DNA of 43,949 nt, from positions 1 to 43,949 of the forward strand of contig CADCHO010000026.1 in the NCBI GenBank assembly GCA_902801255.1, written 5' to 3'. This DNA comes from an uncultured Eubacteriales bacterium. GTDB taxonomy: Bacteria; Bacillota; Clostridia; Peptostreptococcales; Anaerovoracaceae. Made by a program: the position numbers and the translations under genes. Shown here piece after piece: positions 7,769 to 15,396 of the stretch (positions are counted from its first letter, which is position 1; each line of letters begins with the position of its first letter). A model generated the notes under the pieces. That model was not told the DNA's origin and searched no databases. It was given only the letters and a program-made list of their open reading frames with translations.

Positions 7769-8980
7769 ATGAGCGGCATCGTTGACAGATTCATGAGATA
7801 TATTTCGATAGATACACAATCCGACGATGACAGCCATACTTCGCCAAGTACAGCGAAGCAGTTCCGTCTTGCCAGACTCCTGGCTGAAGAAATGATCGGG
7901 ATGGGTGTGTCAAACGTCAGATTCGATGACCAACACTGCTATGTGTACGGAGAGATTCCTTCAAACCTGGATACAGACATTCCGGCTATCGGTTTCATCT
8001 CGCATATGGATACTTCGCCGAGTGCACCGGGAGACGCAAGCAACGCAAGGATCCACAAGAACTACGACGGCGGTGTTGTGCATCTGAATGGTGAAGTTTC
8101 CCTTGATCCGGATATTTACCCTGAGCTCAAGGATTACATAGGCTGCGATCTCATCGTAACCGATGGAGTTTCACTGCTTGGAAGTGATGATAAAGCCGGC
8201 ATCGCAGAGATCATGACCATGGCTGAAACTCTTATAAACGATCCGTCGATACCTCACGGAAGAATCGGTCTCGCCTTCACATCGGATGAAGAAGTCGGCA
8301 GAGGCGCGGAACACTTCGACATAGAAGGTTTCAACATGGATTATGCCTATACGGTTGACGGCGGTCCGATCGGAGAGCTGGAGTACGAAAACTTCAACGC
8401 TGCTGAAGCGCGTGTATATTTCAAAGGCCGCGACATCCATCCGGGATATGCCAAGGATGTACTGATAAACGCAGTCAGGATAGCGACCGAGCTCGAGAGG
8501 ATGCTCCCTCAGGAGCAGAGGCCTGAATACACTGATGGTTATGACGGATTCTTCCACATGACACAACTGAGCGGTACGCCGGCTGAGGCGGAGTCACGTT
8601 ACATAATCAGAGATCATGATGCAGCTCTCTTCGAAAAGAAGATCGCGCTCATGCGCAAGTGCGTAGACTACTTCAACACCAAATATGAAAATTCGGTCAC
8701 TCTTGAGATACGCGATCAGTACAGAAACATGCGCGAACTGATAGAGCCGCACATGTTCCTGATAGACAATGCAAAAGAGGCATTCAGGGCATGCGGCGTT
8801 GAGCCGATAATAATACCTATCAGAGGCGGTACTGACGGAGCAAGACTCACATATGAAGGACTGCCTTGCCCTAACCTCTCAACAGGCGGACTGAACTTCC
8901 ACTCCAACACCGAATACATACCGGTACAGTCGCTTGAAAAGATGGCGGAAGTTCTGGTTGAACTGGCGAGAGCAAAATAG
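7769..8980 (+). CDS. pepT: Peptidase T (tripeptide aminopeptidase)
   Basis: Cytoplasmic M20B zinc aminopeptidase that removes the N-terminal residue of tripeptides, a good fit with amino-acid fermentation. The 403-residue length is normal. Metal ligands and catalytic residues line up with E. coli PepT: His79 and Asp81 in S-H-M-D-T-S, Asp140/Asp141 in G-S-D-D-K-A-G, Glu174/Glu175 in S-D-E-E-V-G, Asp197 in V-D-G-G, and His378 in N-F-H-S-N. It has its own promoter and a terminator shared with the converging operon. Confidence 0.95.
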   Translation: MSGIVDRFMRYISIDTQSDDDSHTSPSTAKQFRLARLLAEEMIGMGVSNVRFDDQHCYVYGEIPSNLDTDIPAIGFISHMDTSPSAPGDASNARIHKNYDGGVVHLNGEVSLDPDIYPELKDYIGCDLIVTDGVSLLGSDDKAGIAEIMTMAETLINDPSIPHGRIGLAFTSDEEVGRGAEHFDIEGFNMDYAYTVDGGPIGELEYENFNAAEARVYFKGRDIHPGYAKDVLINAVRIATELERMLPQEQRPEYTDGYDGFFHMTQLSGTPAEAESRYIIRDHDAALFEKKIALMRKCVDYFNTKYENSVTLEIRDQYRNMRELIEPHMFLIDNAKEAFRACGVEPIIIPIRGGTDGARLTYEGLPCPNLSTGGLNFHSNTEYIPVQSLEKMAEVLVELARAK

Positions 8981-9005
8981 CATAAAAATATATAGCAATA
9001 TAAAG

Positions 9006-9032
9006 CGGATCCCTTGCGGGATCCGTTATTTT
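9006..9032. terminator. Bidirectional terminator between pepT and the sirtuin operon
   Basis: CGGATCCC (9006-9013) and GGGATCCG (9018-9025) form an 8-bp stem with a TTGC loop, followed on the plus strand by TTATTTTTATT. On the minus strand it lies just beyond the sirtuin stop codon. Confidence 0.8.
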
Positions 9033-9766
9033 TATTCTTCTGCAAGCTCTCTGAACACCTCTTCAACATCTGCACGTATGAGAAGCGTTGCCCTTTCATC
9101 TGCGGGTGTCGGAGATCTATTGATAACCACCAGGTTCCTTCCATTGAACTCATCTATGAGTGAAGCAGCGGGCTCAACGGACAGCGAAGTTCCTGCGACT
9201 ATCATCGTGTCAGCCCCCGATATCTCCCTGCATGCGCCTATCATCGTATATTTATCAGGGATCTCTCCATACAGTACTACCCAGGGTTTTATGATTCCTC
9301 CGCATTTATCGCACCTCGGTACGCCCTCGCTCATGAGTATCTTTTCAAGCGGATATTCTGCTTCACAGTCCACGCAGTAGTTTTCACGGATGCTTCCATG
9401 GAGCTCATAAACTCTTTTGTTGCCTGCTTCCCTGTGAAGCCCGTCGATATTCTGAGTTACTATGCCGCGCAGTTTATCCTGCTTCTCAAGCTCGTACAGA
9501 TATCTATGGACGGCATTGGGCTTTGCATCAGGATAAATCATATATCTTCGATAGAACTCGTAGAACTCGGCTGTATGCAGCATAAAGTAAGCTGCGCTCA
9601 GTATCGTTTCGGGTGACACGTTCCTGAAACGCTCCGAATAAATACCATCCTCCGAACGGAAATCAGGTATGCCGCTCGCAGTCGAGACTCCTGCCCCTCC
9701 GAAGAACACTATCCGCCTCGATCTTCTGATTATTTCTTTAAGCTTATCTATATCCACTGCCTGCAT
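9032..9766 (-). CDS. cobB: NAD-dependent protein deacylase (CobB-type sirtuin)
   Basis: Sirtuin that removes acyl groups from lysines using NAD+. All family motifs are present in the 244 residues: G-G-A-G-V-S-T-A-S-G-I-P-D-F-R-S (about 24-39), T-Q-N-I-D-G-L-H, the catalytic His in E-L-H-G-S and a C-x2-C...C-x2-C zinc site. Y-G-E replaces the more common F-G-E after V-V-L. It is the last gene of the seven-gene operon and starts 4 bp after the DUF2804 stop. A second, different sirtuin-like gene lies at 22032-23069. Confidence 0.93.
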   Translation of the reverse strand: MQAVDIDKLKEIIRRSRRIVFFGGAGVSTASGIPDFRSEDGIYSERFRNVSPETILSAAYFMLHTAEFYEFYRRYMIYPDAKPNAVHRYLYELEKQDKLRGIVTQNIDGLHREAGNKRVYELHGSIRENYCVDCEAEYPLEKILMSEGVPRCDKCGGIIKPWVVLYGEIPDKYTMIGACREISGADTMIVAGTSLSVEPAASLIDEFNGRNLVVINRSPTPADERATLLIRADVEEVFRELAEE

Positions 9767-9770
9767 GGTG

Positions 9771-10805
9771 TCAGTATTTATTATGCACTTTTTCTGCGAA
9801 GCACATCACATCCTTGATGTTGATCTCAGTACCGTCATCGAGCACGGCTTTACCGCTCATTTTACCGAATACCTGATGCTGATCGGATACTATTACCTTG
9901 TAGTCAAGGCAGGCTGCCCTGTCGAGCACCGGCTCGAAGGTCATTTCGAAGCGTCCGTCCGAGGATGTAAACTTCCACGTATCCATGTAGCCGCTTTCCG
10001 GTATTACGAATTCCACATCGTCAAGCTTATGAGCTTTGCCGTCCCAGAACAGTATGTTTTCAGTGGCTGCACTCGTGTCGCCGAAGCCGTAACCGATATT
10101 CCAGCCGAAACTGTTACCGTCTATGTCTGCATTGCCTGAGCACCAGAACCAGGTATTGTCGTATGTCCACACGCCCCTGCCCCAATCGAGTGTACCGAAG
10201 TCAGTCGCCGGATCGAAGCAGTATTTTCTGCCGTCGAAGCTGACGTATCCGGAAGCTCTCATGCAGTTGATCTTCTGGTTGTAGTAGAAAGCATGTTTCT
10301 CCGGCCACGGAGTAGCTATTACCATTGAGTCCATAGGCGGCTGCTCCAGCACAATTTCGGCATCAAGAGGCTTTCCATCCATAAAGTTCTCAAAGTGACA
10401 TTTTATGTGTCTAGTCTGATACTTTACTTCATAGCTCAGCTGCAGTCTTTTGTCACAGTATTTTGTTGTACCGTAGGACGAGTCATTCGGCAGACCCAGC
10501 TTGCCCATTGGAAATGCATTCAGCACAGTCTCAGTGTGCTCCCACGGCTCATCTCCGAATACCAGCAGAGAGACTGACTGCAGGCCAATATATCCGTCAT
10601 CTGAGATCGTGAAAGCGGCTGCGAAGTCCTTGTTCACGACAAGATAGTAATCCCATTCCTTGATGCGGAATGCCGGCGCCTTGATATCATCTCTGCGGTA
10701 TTTCTGCACGAGGCTTCTCGACCATCCCGGCTCTCTGAGCTCGCCCTTTTCATCAAGCAGCAGCTGTACTTTCGTTACTTCATGATTTCTCATTGCAGTC
10801 ACCAT
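9771..10805 (-). CDS. DUF2804 domain-containing protein
   Basis: 344 residues resembling the DUF2804 family (PF10974), predicted to have a large beta-rich, lipocalin-like fold. Typical segments are G-W-S-R near the start, D-Y-Y-L-V-V, F-D-P, D-W-G-R-G-V-W-T-Y and the late Cys/His-poor beta strands. Function is unknown. It lacks a signal peptide. The ATG at 10805 and the in-frame ATG at 10793 are both possible, as the AGGGAG is too close to the first and far from the second. It is the sixth gene of the operon that begins with fRMsr. Confidence 0.85.
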   Translation of the reverse strand: MVTAMRNHEVTKVQLLLDEKGELREPGWSRSLVQKYRRDDIKAPAFRIKEWDYYLVVNKDFAAAFTISDDGYIGLQSVSLLVFGDEPWEHTETVLNAFPMGKLGLPNDSSYGTTKYCDKRLQLSYEVKYQTRHIKCHFENFMDGKPLDAEIVLEQPPMDSMVIATPWPEKHAFYYNQKINCMRASGYVSFDGRKYCFDPATDFGTLDWGRGVWTYDNTWFWCSGNADIDGNSFGWNIGYGFGDTSAATENILFWDGKAHKLDDVEFVIPESGYMDTWKFTSSDGRFEMTFEPVLDRAACLDYKVIVSDQHQVFGKMSGKAVLDDGTEINIKDVMCFAEKVHNKY

Positions 10806-10813
10806 TCTCCCTT

Positions 10814-11131
10814 TCAGAATTCCTTCTTTTCAATGCTCCTGAGGACGGCTCTCTGCAGCCTTGCCATCAATGCGCTGTGATCCGTAATGAGATCATATAC
10901 CGCATCTTCGGAAAGAACTCCCCTTTTCAGGTCTGCAGGCAGTTTCCCTGCTTCATCCGCCTCAAAATCATCGATCCATTTTGTGCTGCCGTAATAGTTT
11001 TCAAGTTTATAGTACTTGTTCTGTATCTTCTCGTATCTGTCCAGCGCTTCAGCCAGTTCCGATATGGCGGCACCGGCCTCGTCCAGATACGATTCCATCT
11101 TTTTTATTCTTTCTATCTGTGCTTTGCTCAT
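10814..11131 (-). CDS. DUF4298 domain-containing protein
   Basis: 105 residues, matching the small DUF4298 family. It is strongly helical and charged, with a coiled-coil-like N-terminus (E-R-I-K-K-M-E..., E-L-A-E-A-L-D-R-Y-E-K) and the family segment Y-Y-G-S-x-x-W. Function is unknown. It lies between the EamA transporter (19 bp) and DUF2804 (8 bp), so it is cotranscribed with them. Confidence 0.85.
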   Translation of the reverse strand: MSKAQIERIKKMESYLDEAGAAISELAEALDRYEKIQNKYYKLENYYGSTKWIDDFEADEAGKLPADLKRGVLSEDAVYDLITDHSALMARLQRAVLRSIEKKEF

Positions 11132-11150
11132 GGGATATCACCTCTTTTTA

Positions 11151-12032
11151 CTACGAAGCTTCACTGTTGCCGGTCAGCTCGCTGACAGCAGCAGCTCCGA
11201 GTATCATGACAGCTCCGATGATCGTATAAATATTGACCGGTTCCTTCAGGAAGAATGCCGATAACAGCACAGCTTCTACCGGGTCTATGTAGCTCAGGAT
11301 ACCGACTGTCTGGGTCGGCAGCTTGTTGACTGCATCGAAATAAATAATGTATCCGATACCTGTGTGGAGCACTCCCAGTAACAGCAGGCAGATGATGCCG
11401 ACTGAAGTGATACTGACCTCGCTGAAAGCCCCGGTCGCGGCTGAATACGGAAGCATCATCAATGATACAAGAGCCAGCTGCATGACTGTAGTGTTCACAG
11501 GGGAGATATCCTTCATATATTTGTTGATCAGTACGACCATTGCATAGAAGAATCCTCCGGACACTCCGAAGATCACACCTTTCAGCTCAGATATATGAAA
11601 TCCTATCTGCAGCACTCCGGAAACCAGTATCATTCCGCAGAAAGCAACCGCCACGCATATGAGTTTCTTTGCCGTAAGCTTTTCCTTGAGAACGACGGCT
11701 CCGGCCAGAATGTAAAACACCGGCTGCATATAGTAACATAGTGTCCCTGTTGCAATGGTGGTATGTTTGTATGCTTCGAACTGGCAGATCCAGTTGCAGC
11801 ACATAAAGGCCGAGCTCAGCAGCAGCCACCATTTGTTTCTCCCGATAGCCTCAGCATCCGGTTTTTCCCTGCGCGCGGCAAGCAGTATCAATATCGTGAT
11901 GACACCGAAGAACGCACGCCCCAGGCATATGATACTCGATGGCATGTTGATGTATCTCGACAGAGTACCTATGGTGCCGAAGAGCAGCATCGTGAATATG
12001 AGCTGAAGTCTTGATTTGTTTATATCGTCCAT
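11151..12032 (-). CDS. EamA/DMT-superfamily transporter
   Basis: 293 residues with about ten hydrophobic helices in two EamA repeats (the second begins near residue 150 at F-G-V-S-G-G-F-F-Y-A-M). This is the drug/metabolite transporter fold, usually exporting amino acids or metabolites. The substrate cannot be read from sequence. Short loops and the terminal segment F-F-L-K-E-P-V-N are typical of the group. Position directly after msrA suggests, but does not show, a link with methionine or oxidised metabolites. Confidence 0.9.
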   Translation of the reverse strand: MDDINKSRLQLIFTMLLFGTIGTLSRYINMPSSIICLGRAFFGVITILILLAARREKPDAEAIGRNKWWLLLSSAFMCCNWICQFEAYKHTTIATGTLCYYMQPVFYILAGAVVLKEKLTAKKLICVAVAFCGMILVSGVLQIGFHISELKGVIFGVSGGFFYAMVVLINKYMKDISPVNTTVMQLALVSLMMLPYSAATGAFSEVSITSVGIICLLLLGVLHTGIGYIIYFDAVNKLPTQTVGILSYIDPVEAVLLSAFFLKEPVNIYTIIGAVMILGAAAVSELTGNSEAS

Positions 12033-12052
12033 ACCCTCTCTGTCAGTACCTT

Positions 12053-12547
12053 CTACTTATTCCCGGCAATGGTGAAAAACTCTGCCGGTATGTGGCAGTA
12101 ACCGCCCGGATTCTTTTCCAGATATTTCTGGTGATACTCTTCAGCAGTGAAGAAATTCGTGAGCGGTTTCACCTCCACTGCAAGATCCTGTCCGATGAGA
12201 GCCTCCTCTTCATCGTAAGCTTTCTGAATGATCTCAAGCATGGCGGGATCGCTGTAATAAATACCCGTCCGGTACTGGATACCAACGTCATGGCCCTGTC
12301 TGTTAACTGATATAGGATCGATCACGAGGAAGTAATACTTAATCAGCTGTCCGAGGCTGATGACGCTTTCATCAAACTCCACTAGCACCGTCTCTGCATG
12401 TCCGCTGCTTGCGCATACGTCCTGATAAGACGGCGCGTCATCCGGTCCGTTCGCATAACCGACCTCTGTCCTTGTCACTCCGTCAAACTGATCAAAATAT
12501 TTCTGTGCACCCCAGAAACACCCTCCTGCAAAATAAATGGTTTTCAT
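12053..12547 (-). CDS. msrA: Peptide-methionine (S)-S-oxide reductase MsrA
   Basis: It reduces the S-epimer of methionine sulfoxide in proteins and free methionine. 164 residues with the catalytic motif G-G-C-F-W-G (Cys10), the E-V-G-Y-A-N-G segment and the C-terminal G-G-Y-C-H-I-P. The catalytic residue is an ordinary Cys codon, not selenocysteine. An AAGGAG site precedes the ATG. It is the third gene of the operon and shares it with the free-methionine-(R)-sulfoxide reductase, so both epimers are covered. Confidence 0.95.
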   Translation of the reverse strand: MKTIYFAGGCFWGAQKYFDQFDGVTRTEVGYANGPDDAPSYQDVCASSGHAETVLVEFDESVISLGQLIKYYFLVIDPISVNRQGHDVGIQYRTGIYYSDPAMLEIIQKAYDEEEALIGQDLAVEVKPLTNFFTAEEYHQKYLEKNPGGYCHIPAEFFTIAGNK

Positions 12548-12559
12548 AACCGGCTCTCC

Positions 12560-13096
12560 TTAAAGCATTATGATCTCAGGTTTGTGTTTTTCTGCAGGCA
12601 GGAAGTTGTTGATAAGCTGCTTGGTCTTGAACCTCAGGTGCGAGGTATTGGCTCCCGGATTGCAGGCGAACCATTCCGCGTCTGCAACAGCCTTGTCGAT
12701 CACGACTTTAACCTTGCCTTCAGGATCGTTGAGTATGCCCATGACCGAAGCTTCTCCCGGTGTGAGGCCTATAACGTTCTTCATGTCTTCAGGTGAAGCA
12801 AACGAGACTCTGGCCGTACGCATCATCGCGGCAAACAGCTTTGAATCGAACCTTTTGTTTGCAGGCAAAATTACGAGGAAGAACTGCGTTTTCTGCCTGT
12901 TGCAGACTACGATCGTTTTGCGGATCTCAGCTCCGAGTTTTTCTGAGATCTCAACACACTCTTCCATAGCTTCAACGGTATCGTTATCGACTCTCTCATA
13001 TTTGATGTTGAGTCTCTCCAGTTCCTGATATGTTTTTGTTTCCAATGCTCCGCGTTCATCCTGAGGAGCAGTTGTCATTACTTCGCTGATAAACAT
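12560..13096 (-). CDS. YbaK/EbsC-type aminoacyl-tRNA deacylase (prolyl-tRNA editing domain)
   Basis: Trans-editing domain of the YbaK/ProX/PrdX family, which hydrolyses mischarged tRNAs such as Ala- or Cys-tRNA(Pro). 178 residues with the expected K-T-I-V-V core, F-F-L-V-I-L-P-A-N-K-R, G-L-T-P-G-E-A-S and a late V-V-I-D motif. A PrdX homologue is encoded in the C. sticklandii prd locus, so its presence in a proline-reducing organism is plausible, but here it sits in a methionine-sulfoxide-repair operon. Its tRNA specificity cannot be read by eye. GGGAGG six bases before supports the ATG at 13096. Confidence 0.85.
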   Translation of the reverse strand: MFISEVMTTAPQDERGALETKTYQELERLNIKYERVDNDTVEAMEECVEISEKLGAEIRKTIVVCNRQKTQFFLVILPANKRFDSKLFAAMMRTARVSFASPEDMKNVIGLTPGEASVMGILNDPEGKVKVVIDKAVADAEWFACNPGANTSHLRFKTKQLINNFLPAEKHKPEIIML

Positions 13097-13111
13097 CTCC
13101 TTCCTCCCTTT

Positions 13112-13561
13112 TTACTTTATTATGTTCTCCAGTATGTGTACGAATGCTTCCAGTCCCTCCTTGTCTTCCTCTGAAAACCTTCCAAGCTTTGGACTGTCAA
13201 TGTCGAGTACTCCGTAAACCGTGCCACCGGTATGTATCGGCACTACGATCTCTGAATTGCTTGCTGAATCACAGGCGATATGGCCCGGAAATTCGTGGAC
13301 GTTTTTCACGAGCTGCGTTCTGTCTTCAGCTACAGCAGTACCGCACACGCCCTTCCCTGCTTCGATCACAGTGCACGCCGGCTTTCCCTGAAACGGTCCC
13401 AGTAAGAGGTCCCCATCTTTCATAAGGTAGAAACCGGCCCAGTTGATTTCTCTTAGCGAGTCCCATAAAAGTGCAGCGGCGTTCGACAGCACTGTCATGT
13501 CCCAGGTGACCCCTTCCGACAGGCTCTCGAGCTGTCTGCACATAAGGTCATAATCAGTCAT
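13112..13561 (-). CDS. msrC: Free methionine-(R)-sulfoxide reductase (GAF domain, fRMsr)
   Basis: It reduces free L-methionine-(R)-sulfoxide. 149 residues forming one GAF domain. The three family cysteines are present at Cys63 (P-A-C-T), Cys73 (G-V-C-G-T-A) and Cys97 (H-I-A-C-D-S-A-S-N-S-E). It is the first gene of the seven-gene operon, 15 bp ahead of the YbaK-type gene. It begins just downstream of the terminator of the lyase gene, so it needs its own promoter in 13562-13617; no strong one was seen. Confidence 0.92.
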   Translation of the reverse strand: MTDYDLMCRQLESLSEGVTWDMTVLSNAAALLWDSLREINWAGFYLMKDGDLLLGPFQGKPACTVIEAGKGVCGTAVAEDRTQLVKNVHEFPGHIACDSASNSEIVVPIHTGGTVYGVLDIDSPKLGRFSEEDKEGLEAFVHILENIIK

Positions 13562-13615
13562 TCTATATACCCTTCTGTGATTATTTCTGCGTTAAACATA
13601 TACATGGTTATTCTA

Positions 13616-13646
13616 TCAAAAAAACGACTGTCTTTCGACAGCCGTT
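13616..13646 (-). terminator. Intrinsic terminator of the lyase gene
   Basis: On the minus strand ACGGCTGTC, a GAAA tetraloop and GACAGTCGT are followed by T7. It is one of four terminators in the window sharing an ACGACTG-type arm next to a homopolymer run. Confidence 0.88.
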
Positions 13647-13676
13647 TGATCATATCATATGCGGATACGACCGGAT

Positions 13677-15125
13677 CTACTGGTCCTCTCCGAAATCCGC
13701 TTTGTAGGCGGCAACCAGCTTTTCAGGCCAGTCAGATGTCGCCTCGAGTTTTCCTGTAAAGAACCTCAGCGTAGCAGGCTCATGCACGAACCTGAGTCCG
13801 CCTATCAAATCCCTGTGATCATATACCCACTTGACTCTGTCTATCACGTATTCAACCTGTGAGAGTGTGAATACACGTCTTGGCAGCGCAAGTCTCACAA
13901 GCTCCATGGACGCAAATCTCTCGCTTCCGTCAGCATTTCTTTCTTCAGAAAGAGTGCCTCTCTCCATTCCTCGTATGCCGCCGCAGAGGTAGAATGCACA
14001 TACGAGGGCTCCTGCAGGGTATTCCTGTTGAGGTATGTGAGAAACGAAAGTGGTCGCATCGACATGTGCTCCCAGTCCGCCGGCAGGGGTTATCATCGGT
14101 ACACCATATTCGACCAGCTTGTCTACGCAGTACTTTATGAACTGAGGACCATGAGAAATGATATCCATATCCATAGATTCATCGAAACCCACAGTCATGG
14201 CTTCTATCTCGCGCACTGACATTCCGCCGTATGTGAGGAAGCCCTCGAACATAGGGACCAGATCTTCCATCGAGTGGAACAGCTCCTCGTCTCTGACAAG
14301 TATGGCACCGCCGCGTGCGAAACCGAACTTTCTGGCCGAGAAATATATCATGTCGAACTGGTCTGCTATCTCTCTGGTGATATCGCGAACGGACATGTCC
14401 TTACGCTCTTCATCACGGATCTTTATGAAGTAGAGATTGTCCTGCAGAAGAGATGCATCAAGCACCGACAGTATTCCGTGCTTTCTTGCTATTGCGCAGG
14501 CATCCTTGAAGCTCTGCACCGATACAGGCTGTCCGCCGATGAGATTTGTTCCTGCCTCCAGTCTCATGAAGGAGACATTGTCTGCGCCTTCCTTCTCAAT
14601 GCAGGCTTCCAGCTTATCCAGATCTATATCTCCCTTGAATGGAAGGTCGCTCTGCGATACCAGGCCTTCGTCCTTTACGAGCTCCTCAACATGTCCTCCT
14701 ACCCTGGTTATATGAGCTTTGGCAGTCGTGAAATGATAGTTCATGATCACGCAGTTTCCCGGCTTTACGAATCTGGTCGCGAGAATGTTTTCACAAGCTC
14801 TTCCCTGATGTGCAGGAAGGCAGTATTTCATGCCGAATATCTCTTCAAGCTTGTCTCTCATGCGGAAGAATGATTCGCTTCCTGCATAAGCATCATCAGG
14901 CGTCATCATGCCGGCGAGCATCTGATCGCTCATAGCATTTACACCGGAGTCGGTAAGCATATCCATGAAGATATCGCCGTTGTGAAGCTGGAAAGTATTG
15001 AATCCGGCTTCCCTCATCTTCTCGAGTCTCTGTTCGGCCGGCAGAAGCTGAAGCTGCTGAACGATTTTGACTTTATGCATCTCTACAGGAATAGGTTCGT
15101 GATCATAAAACTTAATAGCGGGCAT
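13677..15125 (-). CDS. Tyrosine phenol-lyase-like PLP-dependent beta-eliminating lyase
   Basis: PLP-dependent lyase of the tryptophanase/tyrosine phenol-lyase family (482 residues), splitting an aromatic amino acid into an aromatic, pyruvate and ammonia. Residues that separate the two activities favour tyrosine phenol-lyase. Thr133 (F-T-T) stands where tryptophanase has Asp, Arg389 (M-E-R-G) matches TPL Arg381, and Phe455-Phe456 (L-R-F-F-T) stands where tryptophanase has Arg-His-Phe. The PLP lysine is Lys266 in S-A-R-K-F-G; the usual preceding Lys is Arg and the following Asp is Phe. The Arg after D-A-S/T is Leu226. It is therefore divergent and may have a changed substrate. Automated pipelines may call it tryptophanase. 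It is preceded by a poly-Tyr leader and attenuator, and AAGGAGG supports the start. Confidence 0.82.
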   Translation of the reverse strand: MPAIKFYDHEPIPVEMHKVKIVQQLQLLPAEQRLEKMREAGFNTFQLHNGDIFMDMLTDSGVNAMSDQMLAGMMTPDDAYAGSESFFRMRDKLEEIFGMKYCLPAHQGRACENILATRFVKPGNCVIMNYHFTTAKAHITRVGGHVEELVKDEGLVSQSDLPFKGDIDLDKLEACIEKEGADNVSFMRLEAGTNLIGGQPVSVQSFKDACAIARKHGILSVLDASLLQDNLYFIKIRDEERKDMSVRDITREIADQFDMIYFSARKFGFARGGAILVRDEELFHSMEDLVPMFEGFLTYGGMSVREIEAMTVGFDESMDMDIISHGPQFIKYCVDKLVEYGVPMITPAGGLGAHVDATTFVSHIPQQEYPAGALVCAFYLCGGIRGMERGTLSEERNADGSERFASMELVRLALPRRVFTLSQVEYVIDRVKWVYDHRDLIGGLRFVHEPATLRFFTGKLEATSDWPEKLVAAYKADFGEDQ

Positions 15126-15163
15126 TGCAGTAATTCCTCCTTAATGTTGATCTGAGTCCCAAA

Positions 15164-15193
15164 ACAAAAACTCCGCAGCTGTCTGCTGCGGAG
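15164..15193 (-). terminator. Attenuator terminator in the lyase leader
   Basis: On the minus strand CTCCGCAGC (15193-15185) and GCTGCGGAG (15179-15171) form a perfect 9-bp stem with an AGACA loop followed by TTTTTGTTTT, ahead of the lyase ribosome binding site. A leader segment at 15234-15248 can pair with 15177-15190 (about 12 bp in two blocks), which would break this stem, so it is a conditional terminator. Confidence 0.85.
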
Positions 15194-15232
15194 CGTCATC
15201 AACCATGTGCGTTTGTCACATTATCATACTAC

Positions 15233-15307
15233 TCACAGCAAAACAGCTACCCCGTCGCGGTAGTAGTAATAATAGTATTCTGCTGTGAAGTTGATTCTCT
15301 GTTTCAT
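15233..15307 (-). CDS. Leader peptide with six consecutive tyrosines (lyase attenuator)
   Basis: 24-codon ORF from ATG 15307 to TGA 15233, with an AAGG-type SD five bases upstream. Codons 11-16 are TAC TAT TAT TAC TAC TAC, giving Tyr6, followed by R-D-G-V-A-V-L-L. The last codons (GCT GTT TTG CTG and the stop) form the 5' arm of the antiterminator. A ribosome halted on the Tyr codons would leave that arm free; a ribosome at the stop would cover it and let the terminator fold. This is the layout of classical amino-acid attenuation, with tyrosine as the sensed amino acid, in front of a lyase whose residues point to tyrosine. Confidence 0.85.
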   Translation of the reverse strand: MKQRINFTAEYYYYYYRDGVAVLL

Positions 15308-15349
15308 TTGACCTTGCTTATTGTTAACTTCAATTTTTAATATAGCGCT

Positions 15350-15378
15350 ATGGTACTATGCTTCTTTGTTAATATCAA
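15350..15378 (-). promoter_or_regulatory. Promoter of the leader-lyase transcript
   Basis: On the minus strand TTGATA (15378-15373), 17-bp spacer, TACCAT (15355-15350). Transcription would start near 15343, about 36 nt before the leader ATG, and give a leader RNA of about 180 nt up to the attenuator. Confidence 0.6.
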
Positions 15379-15396
15379 CAAATAACACCTTTGTTT

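Noticed and set aside
12053..12547. Selenocysteine form of MsrA
   Set aside because: The catalytic codon in G-C-F-W-G is an ordinary Cys codon.
15171..15307. T-box riboswitch in the lyase leader
   Set aside because: No T-box (TGGNACCGCG-like) sequence or specifier loop was seen; the translated Tyr run explains the structure better.
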